A stretch of 64,000 nucleotides of DNA from Flavobacterium sp. (GTDB lineage Bacteria; Bacteroidota; Bacteroidia; Flavobacteriales; Flavobacteriaceae): contig JAHEHJ010000005.1 in the NCBI GenBank assembly GCA_024644655.1, forward strand, positions 30,568 to 94,567, read 5' to 3'. A program made the position numbers and the translations under genes. Each line of letters begins with the position of its first letter. The stretch's first letter is position 1. This document shows positions 31,642 to 42,170 of this stretch, one piece after another. The notes below the pieces were generated by a model, which was not told the DNA's origin, did not search any database, and saw only the letters and a program-made list of their open reading frames with translations.

Positions 31642-33045
31642 ATGTCACTACAACCCGAAATACTTCAAAAATTAGCCACTATTGTAGGCGAATCGTTTCT
31701 GTTTACCGATATCGAAACACGAAATCATTACGGTCATGATGAAACCGAAGATTATGTATTTCCTCCAAGTGTTGTGGTTAAACCAGCCAATGCTCAAGAA
31801 ATTTCAGAGGTGTTGAAAGTTGCTAACTTATATAAAATTCCGACAACACCTATTGGGGCTCGAACAGGATTAAGCGGAGGAGCTTTGTCTATCTATGAAG
31901 GTATCGGTTTGTCTTTAGAACGGTTGAATAGGATATTGGAAATCGACGAACAAAATCTACAAGTCACTGTAGAGCCTGCTGTAATCACGCAAGTGCTTCG
32001 TGATGCAGTAGCCCAAAAAGGTTTATTTTATCCTGTTGACCCTAGTAGTATGGGTAGTTGTTGGATAGGAGGGAACATTGCCGAAAATTCGGGTGGGGCA
32101 CGTGCGTTGAAATATGGAGTAACCAAAGATTATGTATTGAATCTAGAAGTGGTTTTACCCAACGGTCATATCATATGGACAGGAGCCAATACGTTGAAAA
32201 ATTCCACGGGGTATAACCTAACACAATTAATGGTAGGTAGTGAAGGTACACTAGGTGTTATTACTAAGGCTGTTTTGAAATTAATACCTCAAAATCATCA
32301 TAATGTGTTGATGCTTGTGCCTTTTTACAAAGCTCATGAAGCCTGTGAAGCTGTATCTGCTATTTTTAGAGCCGGCATTATTCCTAGCGCTCTTGAGTTT
32401 ATGGAACGCGATGCCATTGATTGGACTTTGCGATTTGTAGAGGGTATTAGTGTAACCATTCATCCAGATCATCAAGCTCATTTGCTCATTGAAGTAGATG
32501 GAAATTACCCCGAAATCTTAATGCAGGAAGCTGAACGCATTTTGGGTGTTGTAGAACAATTTGAAATTGATGAGGTGTTGTTTGCCGACACTGAAGAACA
32601 AAAAAATGCCTTGTGGAAAATGCGTCGCTCTGTAGCAGAAGCGGTTAAAGCCAACTCCATTTACAAAGAAGAAGATACGGTAGTGCCTCGTTATATGTTG
32701 CCCGAATTATTAAGTGGAATCAAACATATTGGAGCTAAATATGGCTTTCAATCGGTTTGTTACGGCCATGCAGGTGATGGAAACTTACACGTCAATATCA
32801 TCAAAGGAACTATGTCTGATGATCATTGGAATACACAAGTTCCTTTAGGAATTCGGGAATTGTTTGAATTGACCGTGTCGTTAAAAGGGACTTTGTCTGG
32901 CGAACACGGAATAGGGTATGTACAAAAGAATTTTATGGACATAGCCTTTTCCAAAACTCATTTGGAACTGATGGAACGAATCAAATATGTATTTGATCCT
33001 AATAACGTGTTGAACCCAGGGAAGATTTTTCCTGACGGATTATAG
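31642..33045 (+). CDS. FAD-binding oxidoreductase (GlcD/D-lactate dehydrogenase type)
   Basis: VVVKPANAQEISEVLKVANLYKIPTTPIGARTGLSGGA; GEHGIGYVQ; start refined from 31600 to MSLQPEI at 31642. Confidence 0.93.
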   Translation: MSLQPEILQKLATIVGESFLFTDIETRNHYGHDETEDYVFPPSVVVKPANAQEISEVLKVANLYKIPTTPIGARTGLSGGALSIYEGIGLSLERLNRILEIDEQNLQVTVEPAVITQVLRDAVAQKGLFYPVDPSSMGSCWIGGNIAENSGGARALKYGVTKDYVLNLEVVLPNGHIIWTGANTLKNSTGYNLTQLMVGSEGTLGVITKAVLKLIPQNHHNVLMLVPFYKAHEACEAVSAIFRAGIIPSALEFMERDAIDWTLRFVEGISVTIHPDHQAHLLIEVDGNYPEILMQEAERILGVVEQFEIDEVLFADTEEQKNALWKMRRSVAEAVKANSIYKEEDTVVPRYMLPELLSGIKHIGAKYGFQSVCYGHAGDGNLHVNIIKGTMSDDHWNTQVPLGIRELFELTVSLKGTLSGEHGIGYVQKNFMDIAFSKTHLELMERIKYVFDPNNVLNPGKIFPDGL

Positions 33046-33168
33046 GCTAAAATGATTTCTCCATTATACTACCTATCAAATACCTAGATATAGCATAGAT
33101 ACGTCCTAATTTTGGTACTCTTATAAGGTGTATAATGGGATCAGATTTACATATCCATTTTAAACAAC

Positions 33169-33279
33169 TTAATCCCGTTTAGGGGCTTGTTTTTTCTGTC
33201 TTTTCTCCTCTTTCTTTTCCTTTGCCGTTTTCAGGGGTTCTTTTTTTACCGATTTTTGAACGTCTTTGCCTTTTGCCAT
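33169..33279 (-). CDS. 36-aa highly charged small protein (MAKGKDVQKSVKKEPLKTAKEKKEEKRQKKQAPKRD)
   Basis: ATG at 33279, stop at 33169, below track cutoff; strongly biased Lys/Glu composition and no hydrophobic residues beyond a few. Confidence 0.6.
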   Translation of the reverse strand: MAKGKDVQKSVKKEPLKTAKEKKEEKRQKKQAPKRD

Positions 33280-33411
33280 GATATTATTTTTTTAGTAGCT
33301 ATCACTATTGATAGGTTAAAGATACTTTTTTCCATGAGTATCTGAAAATTTTATATGAAATATCTAACACTAGTTATTAGGTAGTTTTCGAAATGTATAA
33401 GGAATAGAGGG

Positions 33412-34002
33412 TTATAGTCGAACTCCAAACCCAAATTTTAGCAAGCTGGTTTGGGTGTTGTAGTTGCTTTTAGGAATTCCCGCTTCCAGTTGGGTCAATT
33501 TGCCATAATCAAAGGAAGTAAATAGATAGACTTTACTTAGGATGTCATAAGAAGCTCCAAGACATACAATAACACCCCCTTGATTCGTATGATTGGATGC
33601 TACATTGCTTTGAGAATCGAATGTCGTAGTATAAAGAAAAGCAGAATAGCCAACTCCTATACTCGGATGCAATTTGTTTATTTTTTTTAAATTCAGTTCA
33701 CTAAATAATTTTGGTTGAATGATATAAAGCGACGTTTTAAAATGAAGGATTTCATCATAGGCTGGGAAATAACTAGTATCGCTACTTTGAAATAAAGAGC
33801 CATTAACTGCAACTCCTATTGTTACTACCTGAAGATTTTTGATACGGTACTTAAGTCCAAGGTCAGCTATGCCTTTATAATGCTCTCCAAAAAAGTTAGA
33901 ATCAACAGGTAGGGGGTAACTGGCTTCTATACTAAACTGACTAGTTTGTCCCATACTAATGGCTGTGATGCCACACAATAATCCAAGTAATTTTATTCGC
34001 AT
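33412..34002 (-). CDS. Hypothetical outer-membrane beta-barrel protein
   Basis: Signal peptide MRIKLLGLLCGITAISMGQ (start 34002 preferred over 34023), beta-strand pattern ending in FGFGVRL. Confidence 0.7.
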   Translation of the reverse strand: MRIKLLGLLCGITAISMGQTSQFSIEASYPLPVDSNFFGEHYKGIADLGLKYRIKNLQVVTIGVAVNGSLFQSSDTSYFPAYDEILHFKTSLYIIQPKLFSELNLKKINKLHPSIGVGYSAFLYTTTFDSQSNVASNHTNQGGVIVCLGASYDILSKVYLFTSFDYGKLTQLEAGIPKSNYNTQTSLLKFGFGVRL

Positions 34003-34031
34003 ATCGTAAATGTTTGTAATCAAAAATATAA

Positions 34032-34064
34032 AAAATCCCCAACAGAATTTCTGTTGGGGATTTT
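34032..34064 (-). terminator. Rho-independent terminator after secA
   Basis: AAAATCCCCAACAG-aattt-CTGTTGGGGATTTT, 14-bp perfect stem, U-tract on both strands. Confidence 0.92.
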
Positions 34065-34095
34065 ATTTATTATAAACTCTCTAATAAGTAACTAT

Positions 34096-37000
34096 TTATT
34101 CATGTACCATAACCCATTCACCAGTAGCAATCATGCTTTCCGCTTTTTTGTATTTCATGGATTCTGTTTTTCCGCTCATCACATGTTTGATAGTTACCGT
34201 ATCGTTACGATTGATTTTGGGTGCATCTCTCACAATAGTTTCAGTAACAGCAGGGCGTTGTTGCATTTGTCCAGCTTCTCTATTTTGTGCAGCCAATTCG
34301 TCTGTATTTAATACTTCATCTTTGGATTCCGTATAGTTTTCTTTACGTTTAACTTGTCTAGCTTCTTGAATGTTTTGGTTTTGTTGAGGCAAATCACCTT
34401 TAAATAAGAATGAAATAACTTCTTTATTCACTCCGTCCAACATGCTTCTAAACAAATTGAAAGCCTCCAGTTTGTAAATTAATAATGGGTCTTTTTGTTC
34501 GTGAACCGCTAACTGAACCGATTGTTTTAATTCGTCCATTTTGCGTAAGTGCTTTTTCCAAGCCTCATCAACAATGGCTAAAGTGATGTTCTTTTCAAAA
34601 TCGGCTACCAATTGTGTTCCATTAGTGTCAAAGGCTTTTTTCAAATCGGTAACAACATTTAGCGTTTTAATTCCGTCCGAAAAAGGTACTATGATACGTT
34701 CAAAGGTGTTTCCTTCTTTTTGGTACACATCTGCAATAATTGGTAAAGCTTCACGAGCACTACGGGCTGTTTTTTCAGTATAATAGGCCAAGGCAGCTTT
34801 GTATACTTTACCTGTAACTTCGATATCTGATCCTTTTTCAAATTCGCTTTGTGTCATAGGAGCCGTAATGGCAAAATGACGAATCAAATCAAATTCAAAG
34901 TTTTTAAAATCATTTCGTACTTTATTTTCACTAACAATCAACTCACAAGTATCATACATCATGTTGGCGATATCCAGTTTCAAACGCTCTCCATGTAAGG
35001 CATGACGTCTGCGTTTGTATACCACTTCTCTTTGAGCGTTCATTACGTCATCATACTCTAACAAACGTTTACGCGTACCAAAGTTATTTTCTTCTACTTT
35101 TTTCTGTGCACGTTCAATAGATTTAGTCATCATGGAATGTTGGATAACTTCACCTTCTTTCAACCCCATACGGTCCATAATTTTAGCCACACGATCCGAT
35201 CCAAACAAACGCATTAAGTTATCTTCTAATGATACATAGAATTGAGAACTTCCTGGATCTCCTTGACGACCAGCACGACCTCTTAACTGACGGTCAACAC
35301 GACGTGAATCGTGACGCTCTGTACCAATAATGGCCAAACCACCTGCTGCTTTTACTTCGGGAGTCAATTTGATATCGGTTCCACGACCCGCCATATTGGT
35401 TGCAATTGTTACAACCCCTGGTTTTCCCGCTTCTTCAACTATTTGTGCTTCTTGCTTGTGCATTTTAGCATTCAATACATTGTGTGCTACACCCCGTATT
35501 TTCAACATTCGACTCAATAATTCTGATATCTCTACCGAAGTAGTACCAATTAATACGGGTCTTCCTGCTTGTGATAATTGGGTTACATCTTCAATAACCG
35601 CATTGAATTTTTCACGCACCGAACGGTAGATTAAATCTTCTTTATCAATACGTGCCATTCCTCTGTTGGTTGGAATTTCAACAACATCTAATTTGTAAAT
35701 TTCCCAAAGTTCTCCCGCTTCTGTAACTGCTGTTCCCGTCATACCAGCCAATTTGCTGTACATACGGAAGTAATTTTGTAATGTAATGGTAGCAAAAGTT
35801 TGAGTTGCTGCTTCAATGGTAACCTGTTCTTTAGCTTCAATAGCTTGGTGTAAACCATCAGAGTAACGACGACCATCCATAATACGACCAGTTTGCTCGT
35901 CTACAATCAAAATCTTATTGTCCATTATCACATATTCCACGTCTTTTTCAAACAAGGTATAAGCCTTTAATAATTGAGTAAGTGTATGGATACGCTCTGA
36001 TTTGATTCCGAAATCTTGGAACAAACGTTCTTTGGCTTCAGCCTCTTTATCTTTATCTAAGTTTTGTTTTTCTATGTTGGCTATTTCTGTTCCAATATCA
36101 GGCAATACAAAGAAGGTTTCGTCTGTGTCTTGCGAAAGGAATTTAATACCATTATCCGATAATTCTACCTGATTGTTTTTTTCTTCTATGACAAAGTATA
36201 AAGCTTCATCAACTTCTGGCATCTTACGGTTGTTATCAGCCATGTATTCATTTTCGGTTTTTTGAAGTAATTGCTTAACGCCTTCTTCACTCAAAAATTT
36301 GATTAAAGCTTTGTTTTTAGGTAAGGCTCTAAAGGCTCTTAATAATTGGAAACCAGCATCTTTAGAATTTCCCTCTTTGAATAAACGTTTAGCTTCCGTT
36401 AAGAATCCGTTAGCCAATTGACGTTGTAAGTTGTAAAGGTTTTCAATTTTTGGTTTCAATTCGTTGAATTCATGTCGGTCTCCATCAGGTACAGGTCCTG
36501 AGATAATCAATGGCGTACGAGCATCATCAATCAATACCGAATCCACCTCATCCACTATGGCATAGTTGTGTTTTCTTTGAACCAAATCTTCTGGGGAATG
36601 CGCCATATTATCACGCAAGTAATCAAAACCAAACTCATTATTGGTTCCATAAGTAATATCAGCCTCGTATGCCTTTCGTCTCGCATCCGAATTGGGTGAG
36701 TGATTGTCAATACAATCAACTGTGAGGCCGTGGAATTCAAAAAGAGGAGCTTTCCAAGTACTATCACGTTTGGCTAAGTAGTCATTTACAGTTACTAAGT
36801 GAACACCATTACCTGTTAAAGCATTTAAGTATAACGGTAAAGTTGCAACTAATGTTTTTCCTTCTCCCGTTTGCATTTCAGAAATTTTTCCTTCATGCAA
36901 AACGATACCTCCAATCAATTGTACATCATAATGAATCATGTCCCAAGTGATTTGTTTTCCAGCAGCATTCCATGTATTAGCCCAATGTGCTTGGTCTCCC

Positions 37001-37449
37001 TCTAATGTAATATAGGTTTTTGATGCAGATAATTCTCGGTCTTTTGGTGATGCACTAACTGTTATTGAAGTGTTTTCTTTAAAACGACGCGCCGTTTCTT
37101 TGATTACAGCAAAAGCTTCTGGAAGGATTTCCATTAATACTTTTTCGGAAATGTCATACGCTTCTTTTTCTAAAGTATCAATAGCATTGTAAATGTCTTC
37201 TCTTTGATCAATATCTTCTGTGTTTTCAGCAAGTGTTTTTTGAGCTTCAATTTCTGCATCTTGTTTAGCACGTGCTTGCTTTATTTTTTCTTTGAACTCG
37301 TTTGTTTTGGCTCTCAATTCATCATGAGAAAGCTTAGCCATAAAAGGTTCTAAGGCTTTTATTTTGTTAATATAGGGTTGGGTAGCTTTGACATCTTTTT
37401 GGGATTTGTCACCCACAAATACTTTGATAATGCTATTAATAAAACTCAT
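34096..37449 (-). CDS. secA: Preprotein translocase subunit SecA
   Basis: MQTGEGKTLVATLPLYLNAL, VHLVTVNDYLAKRD, DEVDSVLIDDARTPLIISGP, TNMAGRGTDI, QLRGRAGRQGDPGSSQFY. Confidence 0.98.
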   Translation of the reverse strand: MSFINSIIKVFVGDKSQKDVKATQPYINKIKALEPFMAKLSHDELRAKTNEFKEKIKQARAKQDAEIEAQKTLAENTEDIDQREDIYNAIDTLEKEAYDISEKVLMEILPEAFAVIKETARRFKENTSITVSASPKDRELSASKTYITLEGDQAHWANTWNAAGKQITWDMIHYDVQLIGGIVLHEGKISEMQTGEGKTLVATLPLYLNALTGNGVHLVTVNDYLAKRDSTWKAPLFEFHGLTVDCIDNHSPNSDARRKAYEADITYGTNNEFGFDYLRDNMAHSPEDLVQRKHNYAIVDEVDSVLIDDARTPLIISGPVPDGDRHEFNELKPKIENLYNLQRQLANGFLTEAKRLFKEGNSKDAGFQLLRAFRALPKNKALIKFLSEEGVKQLLQKTENEYMADNNRKMPEVDEALYFVIEEKNNQVELSDNGIKFLSQDTDETFFVLPDIGTEIANIEKQNLDKDKEAEAKERLFQDFGIKSERIHTLTQLLKAYTLFEKDVEYVIMDNKILIVDEQTGRIMDGRRYSDGLHQAIEAKEQVTIEAATQTFATITLQNYFRMYSKLAGMTGTAVTEAGELWEIYKLDVVEIPTNRGMARIDKEDLIYRSVREKFNAVIEDVTQLSQAGRPVLIGTTSVEISELLSRMLKIRGVAHNVLNAKMHKQEAQIVEEAGKPGVVTIATNMAGRGTDIKLTPEVKAAGGLAIIGTERHDSRRVDRQLRGRAGRQGDPGSSQFYVSLEDNLMRLFGSDRVAKIMDRMGLKEGEVIQHSMMTKSIERAQKKVEENNFGTRKRLLEYDDVMNAQREVVYKRRRHALHGERLKLDIANMMYDTCELIVSENKVRNDFKNFEFDLIRHFAITAPMTQSEFEKGSDIEVTGKVYKAALAYYTEKTARSAREALPIIADVYQKEGNTFERIIVPFSDGIKTLNVVTDLKKAFDTNGTQLVADFEKNITLAIVDEAWKKHLRKMDELKQSVQLAVHEQKDPLLIYKLEAFNLFRSMLDGVNKEVISFLFKGDLPQQNQNIQEARQVKRKENYTESKDEVLNTDELAAQNREAGQMQQRPAVTETIVRDAPKINRNDTVTIKHVMSGKTESMKYKKAESMIATGEWVMVHE

Positions 37450-37522
37450 AATGGTTTTGTATTTTAGATTTTAATGTGCCCATAGGTATACTACTGAATG
37501 GGTGTGCAAATTTAAACAAAAA

Positions 37523-37553
37523 AAAAGCCCACAAATGGACTTTTTTTCTTGTT
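37523..37553 (-). terminator. Rho-independent terminator after DUF2795 gene
   Basis: On minus strand AGTCCA-tttg-TGGGCT (one U-G wobble) followed by TTTTTTTTT. Confidence 0.7.
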
Positions 37554-37568
37554 GTGATTGTTTATTTT

Positions 37569-37790
37569 TTAATATTCATCCTCATTCCAAAGATAATCTT
37601 CGTCTGTTGGATAATCTGGCCAAATCTCTTCCATAGATTCATAGATTTCACCTTCATCTTCTATAGACTGTAAATTTTCTACCACTTCAAGTGGAGCTCC
37701 AGTACGTATAGCATAGTCGATAAGTTCATCTTTGGTAGCTGGCCAAGGCGCATCACTTAAATAGGATGCTAATTCTAATGTCCAATACAT
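37569..37790 (-). CDS. DUF2795 domain protein
   Basis: MYWTLELASYLSDAPWPATKDELIDYAIRTGAPLEVVENLQSI; acidic tail. Confidence 0.85.
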   Translation of the reverse strand: MYWTLELASYLSDAPWPATKDELIDYAIRTGAPLEVVENLQSIEDEGEIYESMEEIWPDYPTDEDYLWNEDEY

Positions 37791-37945
37791 CTTCTGTCGA
37801 TTTTAGTTTATGCAAAAATAAATTTTATACTGAAAAAGTCAAGTAAAAATCAATTTATTTTAAAAAAAAGTTAAGAACGTCTTTGTTAGTAGTTCCTCAC
37901 AGCAATTTTAAGCCAAATATATTGAATGCTTTCTCCTGTGATTTG

Positions 37946-38515
37946 TTACTTTCTCGGAATCCACTTTACTTCATCCGCGTTTAAATCTGAAGACAACTTC
38001 CGTGCCAATACAAAAAGATAGTCAGAAAGTCGGTTTAAGTACATAATTACATGTTCATCTGTAGGTTCTAACTCATGTAAATGAACCGATAAACGCTCAG
38101 CTCTCCGACAAACACAACGGGCAATGTGACAATATGACACAGTGGTATGACCGCCAGGCAGAACAAAATGTGTCATAGGAGGTAAACTTGTATCCATGGC
38201 GTCTATCTCATTTTCTAAGTATGCAATGTCTTCTTCAGATATGCGATTGATGTTTAATCGAGGCTGTCCGTTTTTTAGTGTTTCTTTTTCAGGAGGAGTA
38301 GCCAAGATAGCACCCACAGTAAACAATCGATCTTGAATCTCAATCAATACTGTTTTATAGGTTTCTTGGATATTTTGGTCCCGAATAAGACCTATATGTG
38401 AATTGAGCTCATCCACGGTGCCATAACTTTCAATTCGAATATGGTTTTTGGGAACTCGAGTACCTCCAAAAAGAGCTGTTGTACCGGAATCACCTGTTTT
38501 AGTGTAAACTTTCAT
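37946..38515 (-). CDS. PduO-type cob(I)yrinic acid a,c-diamide adenosyltransferase
   Basis: MKVYTKTGDSGTTALFGGTRVPKNHIRIESYGTVDELNSHIGL; CRRAERLSV; LNRLSDYLFVLAR. Confidence 0.96.
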   Translation of the reverse strand: MKVYTKTGDSGTTALFGGTRVPKNHIRIESYGTVDELNSHIGLIRDQNIQETYKTVLIEIQDRLFTVGAILATPPEKETLKNGQPRLNINRISEEDIAYLENEIDAMDTSLPPMTHFVLPGGHTTVSYCHIARCVCRRAERLSVHLHELEPTDEHVIMYLNRLSDYLFVLARKLSSDLNADEVKWIPRK

Positions 38516-38646
38516 TTATTTGAGTTGCTAGGTAACTAAGGGGCTAAGGTACTGAGTTTTTTTGAGGTTGCCAACAACTAGCTGTATAACTCAAAAGCAC
38601 TTTTTTACTTGAAAATAGAAGGGAAAAGAAAAACTAAGGTTTCATT

Positions 38647-39345
38647 TTACAAATGATTAACATTTGGCATATCACTTTCAATAATTCCATCGCGTAGGCG
38701 AATAATGCGATGAGCATATTTGGCAATGTCTTCTTCATGGGTTACCAATATTACGGTATTACCATTTTTATGAATGTCATTGAAAAGATTCATGATTTCT
38801 ACCGAAGTCTTGCTATCAAGGTTTCCTGTAGGCTCATCGGCTAAAATAATAGAGGGTTTATTGACCAAAGCTCGTGCAATAGCAACGCGTTGGCGCTGTC
38901 CACCAGAAAGCTGATTGGGCTGATGATCCATACGGTCGGCCAAATTTACTTGGGTTAGCACTTCGGTTGCACGCTCGTTACGCTCTGATTTAGAATAACC
39001 CGCATAAATCATGGGTAATGCCACGTTGTCAAGAGCTGTTGTTCTCGGTAATAAATTAAAGGTTTGAAACACAAATCCAATTTCTTTATTTCTGATTTCG
39101 GCCAAATCATTATCATGCATTTGGCTGACATCTTTTCCATTAAGTATGTAACGCCCTGAAGTTGGGGTGTCTAGACAACCTAATAGGTTCATTAAAGTAG
39201 ATTTTCCTGAACCAGAAGGCCCCATCAGAGCTACATATTCTCCTTTGTTGATTTGTAAATCGATGCCTTTTAAAACGTAAATAGTTTCGGTTCCTAATTG
39301 GAAATCACGTTTAAGATTAGTTATGTTTATTAATGGATTTGCCAT
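38647..39345 (-). CDS. ABC transporter ATP-binding protein (LolD/MacB type)
   Basis: [54 protein letters not shown]. Confidence 0.93.
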   Translation of the reverse strand: MANPLINITNLKRDFQLGTETIYVLKGIDLQINKGEYVALMGPSGSGKSTLMNLLGCLDTPTSGRYILNGKDVSQMHDNDLAEIRNKEIGFVFQTFNLLPRTTALDNVALPMIYAGYSKSERNERATEVLTQVNLADRMDHQPNQLSGGQRQRVAIARALVNKPSIILADEPTGNLDSKTSVEIMNLFNDIHKNGNTVILVTHEEDIAKYAHRIIRLRDGIIESDMPNVNHL

Positions 39346-39469
39346 TGTGGTATTAGAATTGGATTTGCTAAATAAGTAGTAAATATAACGAATATGTTAC
39401 AATACAGTTGGAATATTAATTTGATATATAGATTCCAGACTACTATTGAATTAGTGTATTCGGATTTAA

Positions 39470-40249
39470 TTAAATTCTAATGACAAAATGTTCTTTAGGT
39501 TGTTCTTTTCGAAAGAATACAAATCCCCATTGAAAAGTATCAATGGTAACGGTAACTTGTGGGTGCTCTTTTATGATTTTCCAAGCTTCTTCCATATCGG
39601 TTGACCAATGGATGTCATCAAAAATCCAAACGGTATCGTTAGATATTGTAGGTAATAATAGTTCGAAATAGTCAAGTGTTGCGGCTTTAGAATGGTTACC
39701 GTCAAAATAGATAAGATGAAAATTAGCGTTTGGAAGTGTCCAGTTTTTCAGGTAATCTGAAAACTCAACGGTTTCAACTCTTATGTTGAAAAAGCCACAA
39801 TGATGAAACAATGTTTTGGCTATATCCGCAGTTTTTGGGCAGCCCTCCAAAGAGTAAACTTTTGTGTTTGTATTACCTAATGAAAGTGCAGCTGTAGCCA
39901 ATCCTACTGAGGTTCCTATTTCAAAGATATATTCAGGTTGGAAATAGTTTACAATTCTATAAAGCAATTCAGCTCTTTTTGCAGAGATCCCAGCGTTTTT
40001 GGCAATCTGATTTACCGCTCGCTTATTGCTTTTAAAAACTTTTGATCCAGCTCCAAAATCAGTTACTTCAATGTATAATTTACTTTCTAGAAGTAATTGG
40101 CGGTGTTCTTTCAAACTCTCATATTTGGGATAGCGCTTTTTGTCATAAAAACATTGGGTAACCAAATTAAATACAAAAGGGGAGTGTACCCCGTGTTCAT
40201 TTTTGGAGTGCCAAAGAAATTTTAGATATGACTTTACACTATGAAACAT
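39470..40249 (-). CDS. Class I SAM-dependent methyltransferase
   Basis: YIFEIGTSVGLATAALSLGN, VYSLEGCPKTADIAK, LIYFDGNHSKAATLDYFE. Confidence 0.85.
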   Translation of the reverse strand: MFHSVKSYLKFLWHSKNEHGVHSPFVFNLVTQCFYDKKRYPKYESLKEHRQLLLESKLYIEVTDFGAGSKVFKSNKRAVNQIAKNAGISAKRAELLYRIVNYFQPEYIFEIGTSVGLATAALSLGNTNTKVYSLEGCPKTADIAKTLFHHCGFFNIRVETVEFSDYLKNWTLPNANFHLIYFDGNHSKAATLDYFELLLPTISNDTVWIFDDIHWSTDMEEAWKIIKEHPQVTVTIDTFQWGFVFFRKEQPKEHFVIRI

Positions 40250-42111
40250 TATTCCATTTTTGATGAAAGCTCAAACCAACGTTCTTCTTTCTCTTCTAAT
40301 TTCTGAATGATGGCTTGCAATTCATTTGCTTTACTGGTAATCTCAGAATCCGCTACCTTACCCTCAGCAAATAGATTTTCGATTTGCTTTTTCTCGTATT
40401 CCAAATCTCTGATTTCACGTTCAATTTTGTTGAACTCTTTTTGCTCATTAAAGTTTAATCCCGAAGTAGTTGAATTGTTTTGTTTCCAATTTACTTTTTC
40501 AGTACTTACATTGGATAAATTTTTGGGTTCAGACGAATCTTCATACGCTCTGAAATCCGAATAGTTACCAGGGAAATCCTCAATTTGACCTTCTCCTCTA
40601 AAAATAAATAAATGGTCCACAATTTTATCCATGAAATAACGATCGTGTGACACAACCAATAGACAACCAGGATAATCTAATAAAAAGCTTTCCAAAACAT
40701 TCAAGGTAACAATGTCTAAATCATTGGTAGGCTCATCCAAAATTAAAAAGTTGGGATTTTGAATTAATACGGTACATAAATACAAACGTTTTAATTCACC
40801 ACCACTTAATTTCTCTACGAAGTCGTATTGTTTTTTGGCATCAAATAAAAAACGCTCCAATAACTGGGAAGCCGAAATAATCTTTCCTTTGGTTAGTGGA
40901 ATGTATTCTCCATATTCTTTAATGATATCAATTACTTTTTGTCCTGGTTTTGGGTTAATACCACTTTGGGTGTAATACCCCACTTTAATTGTATCACCTA
41001 TCACTACTTTACCAGCATCAGGTATCATTGTTTTGGTTAGGATGTTTAGGAATGTCGATTTGCCTGTCCCATTCTTTCCAATAATTCCAATACGCTCTCC
41101 GCGTTGGAAATCATAACTAAAATTGTCTAATATGGTTTTGTCTTTAAACTTTTTATAGAGTTTATGGAGCTCAATAATTTTGCTTCCCATACGCTCCATG
41201 TTGATTTCAAGTTCCACCACATTCTCTTTTCTTCTACTTTCTGCTTTTTCCTTAATTAGGTAAAAATCATCTTGACGCGATTTGGATTTGGTTGTTCTTG
41301 CTTTGGGTTGACGACGCATCCAGGCCAATTCTTTTACAAAAAGGTTTTGGGCTTTGTCAATGGAAGAGTTTTCCATTGCTATTCGCTCTTCTTTCTTTTG
41401 TAAATAATAAGAGTAGTTTCCTTTGTATTGGTAGAGTTTGCCATTGTCCAATTCAATGATTTCATTACAAACGCGTTCCAAAAAGAAACGGTCGTGTGTT
41501 ACCATGAATAATGTAATGTTTTCTTTGGCAAAATAACTTTCCAACCATTCAATCATCTCTAAATCCAAGTGATTGGTAGGTTCGTCTAAAATGAGTAAAT
41601 CAGGGCGATTAATAAGAATGATGGCCAAAGACAACCGTTTCTTTTGTCCTCCTGAAAGTGATTTTACTTTTAATTTTAAATCCTCAAGTTTTAGTTTGGT
41701 TAATATCTGTTTGAATTGCGTTTCAAAATCCCAAGCATTGTGACGGTCCATTTCGTCAAAAGCCAATTGGTATTTTTCTTCATCTTCCGGATTTTCTAAT
41801 GCTTTTTCATACTGCTCAATCACTTTTAGAATGTCATTGTCTGATGCAAAAATACTTTCTTCAATGGTTAACTCTTCTTGAAGGTTATTTTTTTGAGAAA
41901 GGAAAGCCATCTTAATTCCTTTTCGCACAACTACTTGGCCTGTATCAGGTTCGTCTTCTCCATTAATAATGTTCATGATGCAGGTTTTTCCTGATCCATT
42001 TTTGGCGATGAAGGCTATTTTTTGGTCTTTGTTGATGCCAAAAGAAATGTTTTCAAACAAGGTTCTTTCGCCAAAGGATTTCGATATGTTTTCTACTGAA
42101 AGGTAGTTCAT
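40249..42111 (-). CDS. ABC-F family ATPase
   Basis: GKNGSGKTCIMNI/LSGGQKKRLSLA and GKNGTGKSTFLNI/LSGGELKRLYL; C-terminal coiled coil; start refined to MNYLSVENISKSFGE at 42111. Confidence 0.95.
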   Translation of the reverse strand: MNYLSVENISKSFGERTLFENISFGINKDQKIAFIAKNGSGKTCIMNIINGEDEPDTGQVVVRKGIKMAFLSQKNNLQEELTIEESIFASDNDILKVIEQYEKALENPEDEEKYQLAFDEMDRHNAWDFETQFKQILTKLKLEDLKLKVKSLSGGQKKRLSLAIILINRPDLLILDEPTNHLDLEMIEWLESYFAKENITLFMVTHDRFFLERVCNEIIELDNGKLYQYKGNYSYYLQKKEERIAMENSSIDKAQNLFVKELAWMRRQPKARTTKSKSRQDDFYLIKEKAESRRKENVVELEINMERMGSKIIELHKLYKKFKDKTILDNFSYDFQRGERIGIIGKNGTGKSTFLNILTKTMIPDAGKVVIGDTIKVGYYTQSGINPKPGQKVIDIIKEYGEYIPLTKGKIISASQLLERFLFDAKKQYDFVEKLSGGELKRLYLCTVLIQNPNFLILDEPTNDLDIVTLNVLESFLLDYPGCLLVVSHDRYFMDKIVDHLFIFRGEGQIEDFPGNYSDFRAYEDSSEPKNLSNVSTEKVNWKQNNSTTSGLNFNEQKEFNKIEREIRDLEYEKKQIENLFAEGKVADSEITSKANELQAIIQKLEEKEERWFELSSKME

Positions 42112-42170
42112 GGAGTTGTTTTGAAAATTGCAAGTATGCAAAAGTAGTATTTTAATACGGACTGTCATTT

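Noticed and set aside
33171-33185. AATCCCGTTTAGGGG as another copy of the 57-kb repeat
   Set aside because: Only the short CCCGT..AGGG part matches, the TGACATAT/GGTAGAAAA tail is absent, and the sequence lies within the 3' end of the 36-aa ORF.
34054-34311. 85-aa plus-strand ORF near the secA 3' end
   Set aside because: Antisense to secA and begins within the secA terminator; not supported.
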